64,000 nucleotides of DNA from Poriferisodalis sp965205175. Its GTDB lineage: Bacteria > Actinomycetota > Acidimicrobiia > Acidimicrobiales > Poriferisodalaceae. The notes under the pieces are model-generated. The model was not told the origin of the DNA. It made no database searches and saw nothing but the letters and a program-made list of their open reading frames with translations. Numbering within the stretch: the stretch's first letter is position 1; every line of letters starts with the position of its first letter. Shown piece by piece: positions 45,122-53,580 of this stretch. Location of the stretch: the NCBI RefSeq assembly GCF_965205175.1, contig NZ_OZ242038.1:2480001-2544000 (forward strand), read 5' to 3'. The position numbers and the translations under genes are program-made.

Positions 45122-45367
45122 GAGGTGCTCCTCAGCGTGGTGTCGTGGGGCTGGTGACGTTCGGCGTGTGGGGACGGGCACGCCTCGCCGGCAGTGGAGC
45201 GAAGCGTCCGCGATACAGATGCGCAGCAGTCTGCGCCGTGCCGGCAGACCCGGCGTGTTGCGCGCTGCACGGAGCGCACTGCAGACCCGAGAACGGCACG
45301 GCGGGTCAGCGTAGCGGTCTGGCCGCCGTCACAGCGGACAGCGGCTCACACCCACAAGTGCCGCCGC

Positions 45368-46555
45368 TCAGCCCCAGACGTCGTTGACCTGTTCGCGGAA
45401 CGCGCCGAAACGGCCCGCCTCGATCGCCGCTCGCGCATCGCTCACCAAGTCGCCGAGAAACGCAAGGTTGTGCAGCGTCAGAATGCGGCCGGCGGTCGGC
45501 TCGTTCACGCTCATCAGGTGTCGGAGATAGCCCCGGCTGAAGCGGGCACCAGGAGGAACTCGGCCGCCGGTTCGCTCGCTGCGAGGGTCCAGCGACGCGG
45601 GGTCGCGGGCGAAGCGGGCATTTCGGATGTTGATGCGGCCCTGAGGCGTGAGCGCCGTGCCGTGACGTCCCAGCCGGCTGGGCAGCACGCAGTCGAACAT
45701 GTCCACTCCGGCGGCGATGGCATCGACCATGCGCGCCGGGTCGCCAACTCCCATCAAGTAACGAGGCCGGTCCACAGGCAGCACCTCGGTGGCGGCACGC
45801 AGGGCCGGACCCATCTCGGCGCGGGATTCCCCCACGGACAGCCCACCGATGCCGTATCCGTCGAAGCCCATGGACGCGACGGTCTCGGCGCTCGCCTGCC
45901 GCAACTCGGGATCGACGCCTCCTTGGCAGATGCCGAACAGCGCTTGGCCCCCGGCGGTCCCGGCCCGACGCGCAGCCTCCATGGCCGCCGCGGCCCGAGC
46001 CGCCCACAGGTGGGTGCGTTCGGTCGCCCGCCGGACATCCTCGCAGGCAGCGGGCAGTTCCGGGCAGATGTCGAGAGCCATCTGGATGTCCGATCCCAGG
46101 CGGCACTGTGCATCCACGGCGTCCTCGGGCGTCAGCCGCATCCGCGCGCCGTCGTAGGTCGAGCGAAAGGTCACGCCAGCGTCATCGACGCTCGACATCG
46201 CATCCTGCGAACCCGGCACCTGCCGAGCACGGTCCGCTCGGCCGAGGGACATGATCTGGAATCCGCCGGAATCTGTCAGGAAGTGACCGTTCCAACCGGA
46301 GAACCCGTGCAGCCCGCCGAGCGCTTCCACGACATCGATACCGGGCCGCGCCAGCAGGTGGTAGGTGTTGGCCAGCACGACCTCAAGGCCGAGGTGCTCG
46401 TAGTCGCCGGCGTCGAGGTGGACGACTGCGCCCCGGGTGCCCACCGGCATGAACACCGGCGTCTGAAAGGTCCCGCGTGCGGTGGTGACCTGGCCGCGTC
46501 GAGCCGAGCCGTCGGTGGCCAGCAATTCGTAAGCAGCTCTGGACTCCGAACTCAT
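45368..46555 (-). CDS. tgt: tRNA-guanine transglycosylase lacking the zinc cysteines
   Basis: 395 residues. Substrate-binding and catalytic regions are conserved: LTDSGGFQ with Asp95, GICQGG, GYGIGGLSVGE, LMGVGDPARMVDAIA and DMFDCVLPSRLGRHGT at 285-300. The usual zinc site CxCxxC, expected between the RINIRNARFARD and FSRGYLRHL segments, is absent: residues 320-340 contain no cysteine, although the later histidine of TLHN (362) remains. It exchanges guanine 34 for a queuosine precursor in tRNAs with GUN anticodons. It overlaps queA by 4 bases. It could be a zinc-independent variant. I favour an active enzyme because the rest is well conserved. Confidence 0.9.
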   Translation of the reverse strand: MSSESRAAYELLATDGSARRGQVTTARGTFQTPVFMPVGTRGAVVHLDAGDYEHLGLEVVLANTYHLLARPGIDVVEALGGLHGFSGWNGHFLTDSGGFQIMSLGRADRARQVPGSQDAMSSVDDAGVTFRSTYDGARMRLTPEDAVDAQCRLGSDIQMALDICPELPAACEDVRRATERTHLWAARAAAAMEAARRAGTAGGQALFGICQGGVDPELRQASAETVASMGFDGYGIGGLSVGESRAEMGPALRAATEVLPVDRPRYLMGVGDPARMVDAIAAGVDMFDCVLPSRLGRHGTALTPQGRINIRNARFARDPASLDPRSERTGGRVPPGARFSRGYLRHLMSVNEPTAGRILTLHNLAFLGDLVSDARAAIEAGRFGAFREQVNDVWG

Positions 46556-47718
46556 GGCTCATCGCTGCGAGACAGCAGCATCGCATCGCCGAAGGACAAG
46601 AATCGGTAGCCCTCCGCCAGCGCCGTCTCGTACAACTGCCGCCAGCGCGGCCCGACGAATGCGTCGATCAGCAACAGCAGGGATGACCGCGGCAGATGGA
46701 AGTTGGTGAGCATCGCATCCACCACGTGAAACTCCGCACCCCGCCGCAGAAAGAGATCGGTCCAGCCGCACACGTCGACAGCGCCGGCATTGCCCACAGT
46801 CCGTGCTGCCGCCTCGAGCGCTCTCACCGTAGTGGTTCCCACTGCCACCACCCGCTTCGCGGCGGCGCATGCGGCAAGGGTGGCAGCGGGCACCCGAAAG
46901 TGCTCGGCGTGCATCTCATGTGCCTCTGCGTAGGTGGCCGTCACCGGAGCGAACGTTGCCAAGCCGACCGTCAGATCCACGGTCGCCACGCCGACACCGG
47001 CGGAGCGCAGTCCGTCGAGCACGCGCTGGGTGAGATGGAGCCCGGCGGTCGGCGCCGCAGCCGAGCCTTGCGACCGGGCGTAGACGGTCTGGTAGCGATC
47101 CGCCAACGCGGCCCGAGCCGCGTCGGCCCCGAGACGGCGGGCGATGGCGTCTCGTGCTACGACGGGATCGATGTAGGGCGGCAGCGGCGGCTCTCCCGCT
47201 CGATCCAGGAGCGATGTCTGCGACACCTCGCTGACCGGCACCTCCTCGACGAACACCTGCACCGCTCGGCGCTGGGTGTCCAGGCGTTCGCCGACCACGA
47301 CTCGCACGCGTGGGTCGTGCTGGGACTCCAGCACCGTTCCGTCCCGAATCCGCCGAGACGGTCGCACCAGCGCCGCCCATCCCAGGTCGCCGCCATGGCG
47401 GACATCGCTGCGACTCGGACTGGCGGGACCATCAGTCTGCGGCGCCGACGCGGGCGTGGCGGCGGCGAGGGGCGCCAGCAGCAACACTTCGGCAGCTCCG
47501 CCGGTGCGCTTTCTCAGCGGCAGGCGGGCAGGCATCACGCGGGTCTCGTTGACGACGAGCAGATCACCAGCGCGAAGCAGCATCGGCAGATCGCTGACGC
47601 GGCCATGCTCTGGTGCCTCGCGCGGTCCGCGGTCGATCAGCAGCCGGGCCGCGTCGCGGGGCTCGACAGGCACATGCGCCACGGCGGATGCAGGCAAGTC
47701 GTAGTCGAACTCGGACAT
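46552..47718 (-). CDS. queA: S-adenosylmethionine:tRNA ribosyltransferase-isomerase
   Basis: 388 residues from ATG 47718 (MSEFDYDLP, the normal QueA N-terminus); the open frame extends to 47805 and would overlap ruvB. Diagnostic segments include DYDLPASAVAHVPVEPRDAARLL (in part), GDLLVVNETRVMPARL, PTAGLHLTQRVL, EHFRVP and LTNFHLPRSSLLLLIDAFVG (in part). QueA makes epoxyqueuosine on tRNA from preQ1. With tgt it shows that queuosine synthesis is used. A central low-complexity Ala/Pro segment is longer than usual. Confidence 0.95.
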   Translation of the reverse strand: MSEFDYDLPASAVAHVPVEPRDAARLLIDRGPREAPEHGRVSDLPMLLRAGDLLVVNETRVMPARLPLRKRTGGAAEVLLLAPLAAATPASAPQTDGPASPSRSDVRHGGDLGWAALVRPSRRIRDGTVLESQHDPRVRVVVGERLDTQRRAVQVFVEEVPVSEVSQTSLLDRAGEPPLPPYIDPVVARDAIARRLGADAARAALADRYQTVYARSQGSAAAPTAGLHLTQRVLDGLRSAGVGVATVDLTVGLATFAPVTATYAEAHEMHAEHFRVPAATLAACAAAKRVVAVGTTTVRALEAAARTVGNAGAVDVCGWTDLFLRRGAEFHVVDAMLTNFHLPRSSLLLLIDAFVGPRWRQLYETALAEGYRFLSFGDAMLLSRSDEP

Positions 47719-47798
47719 TGCTAGCTGCTGCTGGGCCGACCGCTGCGGCGGTTGAGGAGGCTGGCGCTGCAGGAGATGCTGCACGTTGCTGCGCGTCA

Positions 47799-49091
47799 TC
47801 ACCACGGCGTGCGGTCGATCGCGGTGTCGTCTCGCGTCACCGCATCCGGCATCGCCGGAGGCGCCGTCGCCGGGACATCCACCGGAGCATCTGTTGCGGC
47901 CTGGGCAAACGTGTCGACGGCGGCATTGCCGGGCACATCGAACAGGCTGACCGCGGCATCTGCGCCGGCATCGGTCACCGCATCGGTCTCAGGGGCGAGC
48001 GAGGCAGCGGTCGGCGGCACAGCGACTCCGAGGTGGGCATAGGCCGCCGCGGTGGCGATGCGGCCACGTGGTGTGCGCTGCAGCAAGCCGCGCTGAATCA
48101 AGAACGGCTCGTACACGTCCTCGACGGTCTCGGTCTGCTCGCCCACAGCAATGGCGAGCGTGGACAGCCCCAGCGGCCGCCCGGCATGGGTGACCGCAAG
48201 CGCACCCAAGATGGCCCGGTCCACTTTGTCGAGGCCGAGTTCGTCGACGCCGAATGCGGCGAGGCCCTCGCGCGCCACGTCCAGGTCGATTGCGCCGTCG
48301 GCTCGTACCTGGGCGAAGTCGCGCACTCGCCGGAGCAGCCGATTGGCGATTCTCGGCGTGCCTCGGCTGCGCGACGCGATCTCCGCGGCACCCTGCGCCC
48401 CGATGCGCACGCCGAGGATGCGAGCAGCCCGAGTCACGATCTTGGTCAGGTCCGCGGCGGAGTAGTAGTCGAGACGCTCGACCAGTCCGAAGCGGTCGCG
48501 CAGCGGCCCGGAGATCAGTCCAGTGCGGGTCGTCGCGCCCACCAGCGTGAAACGTGGCAGCTCGAAACGGATCGAGCGGGCTGCTGGGCCTTTGCCCAGC
48601 ACGATGTCGATCGCGAAGTCCTCCATGGCCGGGTACAGCACCTCTTCGACCACCTTGGGCAGCCGGTGAATCTCGTCGACGAACAGCACGTCGCCGTCAG
48701 CGAGGTTCGTGAGGATCGCAGCGAGGTCGCCGGCTCGCTCCACCGCGGGACCGGAAGTGAGATGCAGTGCCGTTGCGAGCTCGGCCGCGATGATGCCCGC
48801 CAGCGTGGTCTTGCCCAATCCGGGGGGGCCGGCGAACAGCAGGTGGTCCGGGGGCTGATCGCGAGCCTGGGCCGCTTGCAACGTGATGGCAACGTGGTCG
48901 CAAACCTCGGTCTGGCCGACGAACTCAGCCAGCGACGCCGGGCGCAGGCCGGCGTCACCGTCGCGCTCCTCGCCGCGCTGCGGTGCGGGATCGGTCATCT
49001 CGCTGCGGCCGGCATCTGGGCGTGCGCGGGTCTCGGGCCGCCGGTAGCCCTCGGTGCGCGGCCCGCCGGCACCGGTCTGCTCAGCGCTCAT
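47799..49091 (-). CDS. ruvB: Holliday junction branch migration ATPase RuvB
   Basis: 430 residues. Walker A GPPGLGKTT, Walker B LFVDEIHRL, the sensor ATTRTGLISGPLRDRFG (in part) and a C-terminal winged helix ending TPRGRIATAAAYAHLG are all present. About 75 extra Ala/Asp/Thr-rich residues follow the normal end, and some 50 disordered residues precede DAGLRPASLAEFVGQ. RuvAB drives branch migration of Holliday junctions, which RuvC resolves. It overlaps ruvA by 4 bases. Confidence 0.96.
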   Translation of the reverse strand: MSAEQTGAGGPRTEGYRRPETRARPDAGRSEMTDPAPQRGEERDGDAGLRPASLAEFVGQTEVCDHVAITLQAAQARDQPPDHLLFAGPPGLGKTTLAGIIAAELATALHLTSGPAVERAGDLAAILTNLADGDVLFVDEIHRLPKVVEEVLYPAMEDFAIDIVLGKGPAARSIRFELPRFTLVGATTRTGLISGPLRDRFGLVERLDYYSAADLTKIVTRAARILGVRIGAQGAAEIASRSRGTPRIANRLLRRVRDFAQVRADGAIDLDVAREGLAAFGVDELGLDKVDRAILGALAVTHAGRPLGLSTLAIAVGEQTETVEDVYEPFLIQRGLLQRTPRGRIATAAAYAHLGVAVPPTAASLAPETDAVTDAGADAAVSLFDVPGNAAVDTFAQAATDAPVDVPATAPPAMPDAVTRDDTAIDRTPW

Positions 49092-49708
49092 CGCCTGCCT
49101 CGCTCGCTCAGCGCCGTGTTCAGCAGCTTGCCGGAGTCCGCTTGAGGGTCATCGGCTGCGGCAGCATTGACGGCAGTCATGGCAGTGCGCACTTCCGACG
49201 GGCCGAAGCCCAACTGCTTCAGCGCAGCTCGCACATCCGCGACAACCGAAGCAGTGCCGTCGCCGACGGCCCCGCCGACAGCAGGAGTCTCGGCGATCTC
49301 GGGAGTGCCCAAGCGCGATTTGAGGTCCAGCAACATCCGCTGGGACATCTTCGCTCCAATGCCCGGCACGAGTTGGAGGACTGCAGCGTCGTCGGCCGCA
49401 ACAGCGCTCCGCAACTCGTCGGGCCGCACGTGGCTGAGCACCGCCAGAGCGAGCGAGGGACCGACGCGATGCGCGCCGAGCAACGCCTCGAAACACCGTC
49501 GCTCGTCGAGGTCGGAGAATCCGTAGAGATCAGAGCTGTCTTCGCGCACACGGTGGTGCACGTACACGAAGCACTCCTCTCCCACCGGAGCTGCGCCGGC
49601 CAGCGTGGACGGAGTGACAGCCACTCGGTAGCCGACACCGCCCGCTTCGATCAGCAGCTCCCCCGCCGGGTCCTTGTCGAGCAGCAGCCCGCGCAACGAG
49701 CCGATCAT
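49088..49708 (-). CDS. ruvA: Holliday junction DNA-binding protein RuvA
   Basis: 206 residues from ATG 49708 (MIGSLRGLLL), the family start; the open frame runs on into ruvC without good cause. The OB domain reads VGYRVAVTPSTL and EDSSDLYGFSDLDERRCFE (in part). Two HhH motifs follow (GPSLALAVLS and VPGIGAKMSQRMLLDL). A C-terminal domain for RuvB contact ends it. It overlaps ruvB by an ATGA and follows ruvC by 13 bases. Confidence 0.95.
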   Translation of the reverse strand: MIGSLRGLLLDKDPAGELLIEAGGVGYRVAVTPSTLAGAAPVGEECFVYVHHRVREDSSDLYGFSDLDERRCFEALLGAHRVGPSLALAVLSHVRPDELRSAVAADDAAVLQLVPGIGAKMSQRMLLDLKSRLGTPEIAETPAVGGAVGDGTASVVADVRAALKQLGFGPSEVRTAMTAVNAAAADDPQADSGKLLNTALSERGRR

Positions 49709-49721
49709 GGCTGCGGGTACG

Positions 49722-50249
49722 TCATCGTGCGATGGATCGCGAACGAGCCGCCGCCCGGTGCCAGCCGGTTCGCGACAGGTGGCACAGTGCCACCGCTGCA
49801 GCGTCGGCTGCGTCTGCGGGTATGGGCAGCTCGTCGAGCGCCAGCAGCTCGCACACCATGCGCTGCATCTGGGCTTTGTCCGCGCCCCCCCAGCCTGCGA
49901 CTGCCTGCTTGACTTCGTTGGGCGCGTACTCGACGACCTCGGCGCCGGTGTCTGACGCCAGCGCCATCGCCAAGCCCGCCACTTGGGCCACACCCATAGC
50001 GGTGCGTGCGTTAACTTGGAAGAACACTCGCTCCACCGCGACCACAGCGGGACGGAACTCGTCGATCAAGCACCGCAGTTCGCGCATCTGCGTGGCGAGG
50101 CGCTGCGCCGTCGACTCGTTGGGCGCCGTGCAGATGACGCCCAGCCCGACAGCTTCCGAGCGCGCACGCTGCGAGCCTGCAGCGGGAATCTGTTCGACGA
50201 CTCCGTAGCCGCAGCGGGACAGCCCGGGGTCGATTCCCAGTACGAACAT
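49722..50249 (-). CDS. ruvC: Holliday junction endonuclease RuvC
   Basis: 175 residues. MFVLGIDPGLSRCGYG contains the first catalytic aspartate (Asp7). The others are in VVAVERVFFQVNARTAMGVAQ and in IPADAADAAAVALCH. It nicks Holliday junctions symmetrically. It is the first gene of the ruvC-ruvA-ruvB run, downstream of yebC as in many actinobacteria. A basic C-terminal tail is present. Confidence 0.96.
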   Translation of the reverse strand: MFVLGIDPGLSRCGYGVVEQIPAAGSQRARSEAVGLGVICTAPNESTAQRLATQMRELRCLIDEFRPAVVAVERVFFQVNARTAMGVAQVAGLAMALASDTGAEVVEYAPNEVKQAVAGWGGADKAQMQRMVCELLALDELPIPADAADAAAVALCHLSRTGWHRAAARSRSIAR

Positions 50250-50365
50250 CAGTACGAACCGTAGCGCGCACCGCCCCGCCCGCCTGCGATACGCACGGTC
50301 CCGAGCGCGCAGCGGGCGCTGCGCCGGCTGGCCCCGAACCGACCGGTCGCAGCCGTGGCAGCGTG

Positions 50366-50794
50366 ATGTCTGCCGGCATGGCCGACGTCTTGGCCGTCGT
50401 CGAATGCGCCGCCAAGGCCATGCACATCGCTTCGCTCGGTGAGGCGCCCAGGCACGTACACAACATCGCAGAGCTGCTGCGGCACCAGCCGGCGCCGGTG
50501 CGAAGTGAATTCACTGCGCTCGCCGGGAGCGACGTAGACCTCGCGACGCTGCACATGTGGCGACAAGGGTTCACCTATGTCGCAGATCGTCCCGGCTTGC
50601 CCACCGAACGCGCGTTGCGCGCCCACGGCGCAGCCGCGCTGGCTATTGCATCAGCTGTCGTCGCCCGCACGCAGCACATGGGAATCGCAGCTGACGAGCT
50701 AGACCGCTGGAACGGTCGTATCCAGCATTGCCACGCCGTCCTTGACGGGCCGATCCGCCACCGCCACACACCGAGCCGCGGCGCCGATTCATAG
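50366..50794 (+). CDS. small HEPN-like protein, uncertain
   Basis: 142 residues from ATG 50366; ATG 50378 is an alternative. It is the only plus-strand frame between ruvC and yebC. The segment VVECAAKAMHIASLGEAPRHVHNIAEL resembles the N-terminal helices of HEPN domains (conserved E, K and HxI/L pattern). A second helical pair ends VVARTQHMGI. The RxxxxH nuclease motif is not evident. HEPN proteins are often toxin or antitoxin partners, but no partner gene is beside it. The frame lies opposite no other gene, which supports it being real. Confidence 0.5.
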   Translation: MSAGMADVLAVVECAAKAMHIASLGEAPRHVHNIAELLRHQPAPVRSEFTALAGSDVDLATLHMWRQGFTYVADRPGLPTERALRAHGAAALAIASAVVARTQHMGIAADELDRWNGRIQHCHAVLDGPIRHRHTPSRGADS

Positions 50795-50839
50795 CAGGCC
50801 CTCCCCTGCGCGGGTTCGCGACCTGCCAGTCCGACACAG

Positions 50840-51628
50840 CTAGTCGGCGATGGCTGCGAGGAGCGAATCGCTGATGTCGAAGTTGGCGTACACGCCCTGC
50901 ACGTCGTCGTGATCGTCGAGAGCGTCGAGGACTGCCATGACCTGCTTGGCCTCCGACGCGCTGGTCAGCTCGATCAGGTTCTGCGGCACGTAGGTCAGGT
51001 CAGCGGAAGCAACAGCTATGCCCGCTGCCTCGACGGCCTCGCGCACCGTCATCGTGTCCGCGGCCGCACAGGTGACTCGCCAGATGTCGTCCTGCTGCAC
51101 GACGTCCTCCGCACCGGCCTCCAGCGCCGCCAAGATCAGTTCGTCTTCGTCAGGCACTGCGCTGTTGGCCGCGGCGCCGTCGGGCTGCGGCCCCGTCGCC
51201 GATACCACCACGACGCCCTTGCGCTCGAACTGCCAGGCCACCGCACCAGGTTCCGCCAGCGACCCGCCGGCGCGCGTGAACAAGCGGCGGATCTCCGAGC
51301 CGGTGCGATTGCGATTGTCGGTGAGAGCGTCGACGAACATGGCCACACCGCCAGGCGCGTAGCCCTCGTAGGTCACCTGCTCGTAGGAGACGCCCTCCAG
51401 TTCGCCGGTGCCCCGCTTGATGGCTCGCTCGATGGTGTCCAGCGGCACGGAGTTGTCGCGGGCCTTCTGGTACATGGTCCGCAGGGTGGCGTTCGCCTCC
51501 AGGTCGCTGCCGCCTTCACGTGCTGCCACCTCGACTTGGCGGATGAGCTTGGCGAACAGCTTGCCGCGGGCGGCATCCGCAGCACCCTTGCGGTGCTTGA
51601 TCGTCGCCCACTTGGAATGACCGGACAC
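50840..51628 (-). CDS. yebC: YebC/TACO1-family translation factor
   Basis: 262 residues from GTG 51628, preceded by GGGAGG about 8 bases upstream. The start MSGHSKWATIKHRKGAADAARGK (in part) is the family hallmark. YEGYAPGGVAMFVDALTDNRNRT (in part) and the final LDDHDDVQGVYANFDI follow. YebC proteins are DNA-binding regulators and help ribosomes through proline-rich stretches. Here they would complement EF-P. The position upstream of ruvC is the usual one. Confidence 0.95.
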   Translation of the reverse strand: MSGHSKWATIKHRKGAADAARGKLFAKLIRQVEVAAREGGSDLEANATLRTMYQKARDNSVPLDTIERAIKRGTGELEGVSYEQVTYEGYAPGGVAMFVDALTDNRNRTGSEIRRLFTRAGGSLAEPGAVAWQFERKGVVVVSATGPQPDGAAANSAVPDEDELILAALEAGAEDVVQQDDIWRVTCAAADTMTVREAVEAAGIAVASADLTYVPQNLIELTSASEAKQVMAVLDALDDHDDVQGVYANFDISDSLLAAIAD

Positions 51629-51745
51629 GACGTACCTCCCGAACGAGATGTGAGACAAGCAGCGCCGGATGACGCCAAGAACGGTGCAACCTCAAGTCTG
51701 GCGGACTCCGCCGGCTGACCTGTCTCGTTGGCTCAACTGGTTGGC

Positions 51746-52534
51746 TCAACTGCTTGACCGGTACGGCGGAGGCACCGAGCCGGCGCCGATGCCAGAGTCG
51801 CAGTCGCGTGGCGGAGCGGACGAGGCATCGGACGAAGCTCGGACCATGTCCAGGAACATCCGATGAATGCGGTCATCGGATGTCAGCTCCGGATGAAAGC
51901 TCGACACCAGGATCGGACCCGATCTGCACAGCACCGGCACCTCAGCGGCATCGTCATCGGCAGCCTCGCCGGCCGGTGAGCGGCGGGCCGGCCGCAGCGT
52001 CGCGAGCACCTCGACGCCGGTGCCGGCACGCTCCACCCACGGCGCCCGGATGAACACCGCGTGGAACGGCTCATCGAGGCCCTTCGCCGCCAGCTCTGCC
52101 TCGAAGCTGGCGATCTGGCGGCCGAAGGCGTTACGGCGAATCGAGATGTCGATGGCGCCGAAGCACCGCTGATCGGGCCTGCCGTCGAGTACTTCGGAGG
52201 CCAGCAGGATCATGCCGGCGCAGGTCCCGAATGCGGGCATGCCTTCGGCCAAGCGATCCGACAGCGCCGCGAACAGCCCGCTCGTTGCGAGCAGCCGCGA
52301 CATCGTCGTCGATTCTCCGCCCGGCAGCGCGACGGCATCGACACCTTCGAGGTCTGTTGGCCTACGAACCTCCACAGCCGTCGCGCCCGCTCTGCGGAAC
52401 GCCGCGAGGTGCTCGCCGACCGCTCCCTGCAGCGCAACCACGCCGATCAGCGGCCCTGCAGCACCCGCTGCGACCGTCTCTGGGGCCGCTGTTGCGGCGG
52501 CTGATCTCTCCGCGGCTGTTGCTTCCGCGGCCAC
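51746..52534 (-). CDS. pdxT: pyridoxal 5'-phosphate synthase glutaminase subunit PdxT
   Basis: 262 residues with an Ala-rich lead of about 27; a later GTG at 52474 may be the real start. IGVVALQGAVGEHLAAFRRAG (in part), LPGGESTTMSRLL, nucleophile Cys105 in FGTCAGMILL and the SSFHPELTSDDRIH His/Glu pair complete the glutamine amidotransferase triad. It supplies ammonia to PdxS. An insertion of about 15 residues rich in Ala and Asp lies before the His motif. It is 21 bases downstream of pdxS. Confidence 0.95.
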   Translation of the reverse strand: MAAEATAAERSAAATAAPETVAAGAAGPLIGVVALQGAVGEHLAAFRRAGATAVEVRRPTDLEGVDAVALPGGESTTMSRLLATSGLFAALSDRLAEGMPAFGTCAGMILLASEVLDGRPDQRCFGAIDISIRRNAFGRQIASFEAELAAKGLDEPFHAVFIRAPWVERAGTGVEVLATLRPARRSPAGEAADDDAAEVPVLCRSGPILVSSFHPELTSDDRIHRMFLDMVRASSDASSAPPRDCDSGIGAGSVPPPYRSSS

Positions 52535-52555
52535 GGGCGCCGGGCGATGCAGTGC

Positions 52556-53503
52556 CTACCAGCCGCGTTCGGCGAGCTTGGTCTCGAGGCCCTCCATTTC
52601 GAGCCCCGGCATGGCACTGCCGAGACCCCGGCTGACCTTGGCCACCACCGACGCATCCCGGTAGTGGGTCGTCGCCTCGACAATCGCTTCGGCCCGCGGA
52701 CCCGGGTCCTCGCTCTTGAAGATGCCGGACCCCACGAACACTGCCTCGGCGCCGAGCTGCATCACCAGCGACGCATCAGCCGGCGTGGCGATGCCGCCTG
52801 CGCAGAACAGCGGCACCGGCAAGCGACCAGTCTCCGCGATTTCCTGCACCAACCCGAGCGGCGACTGCAGTTGCTTGGCCCAGTCGAACAGCTCGGCGGC
52901 ATCGGCTTGGGTGATCTTGCGAATGTCGCCGGTGATGGAGCGCAGGTGGCGAACCGCCTCCACGATGTTGCCGGTGCCGGCCTCGCCCTTGGACCGGATC
53001 ATGCAGGCGCCCTCGGAGATGCGCCGCAGCGCTTCGCCGAGGTTCGTGGCGCCGCATACGAACGGCACGGTGAAGGCCCACTTGTCAATGTGGTGCGCCT
53101 CATCGGCCGGCGTGAGCACTTCGGATTCGTCGATGTAGTCCACATCGAGCGCTTCGAGGACTTGTGCTTCCCCGAAGTGGCCGATCCGGGCCTTGGCCAT
53201 GACCGGGATGGTCACCGCGGCTTGGATGCCCTCGATCATTGCCGGGTCGCTCATTCGCGCTACGCCGCCGTCACGGCGGATGTCGGCAGGCACGCGTTCC
53301 AGTGCCATGACAGCGACCGCCCCCGCATTCTCGGCGGTCTTGGCCTGGTCGGGAGTGACGACATCCATGATGACGCCGCCGCGGAGCATGTCTGCCAGCC
53401 CACGCTTGACGCGCACGGTGCCCACCAGGTGCGCTTCGGTCTGTCGCTCATCAGCGGACGCGGACGCGCCGACGCGGTCTGTGCTGGAAGGACCCGAGTT
53501 CAT
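52556..53503 (-). CDS. pdxS: pyridoxal 5'-phosphate synthase subunit PdxS
   Basis: 315 residues from ATG 53503. The TIM barrel shows VKRGLADMLRGGVIMDVVTP (in part), VMAKARIGHFGEAQ with a catalytic lysine, DYIDESEVLTPAD and VPFVCGATNLGEALRRI. With PdxT it makes pyridoxal phosphate from ribose 5-phosphate, glyceraldehyde 3-phosphate and glutamine. The start at 53554 seen in the longer frame is not supported by family length. Confidence 0.97.
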   Translation of the reverse strand: MNSGPSSTDRVGASASADERQTEAHLVGTVRVKRGLADMLRGGVIMDVVTPDQAKTAENAGAVAVMALERVPADIRRDGGVARMSDPAMIEGIQAAVTIPVMAKARIGHFGEAQVLEALDVDYIDESEVLTPADEAHHIDKWAFTVPFVCGATNLGEALRRISEGACMIRSKGEAGTGNIVEAVRHLRSITGDIRKITQADAAELFDWAKQLQSPLGLVQEIAETGRLPVPLFCAGGIATPADASLVMQLGAEAVFVGSGIFKSEDPGPRAEAIVEATTHYRDASVVAKVSRGLGSAMPGLEMEGLETKLAERGW

Positions 53504-53580
53504 GTGTCCAGTGTAGGGAATGCGTCGAAGGGCGCCCGCAGCATGCCGCTGCACGGTCTGGCCGCGGCCGGCCGGCGCGC

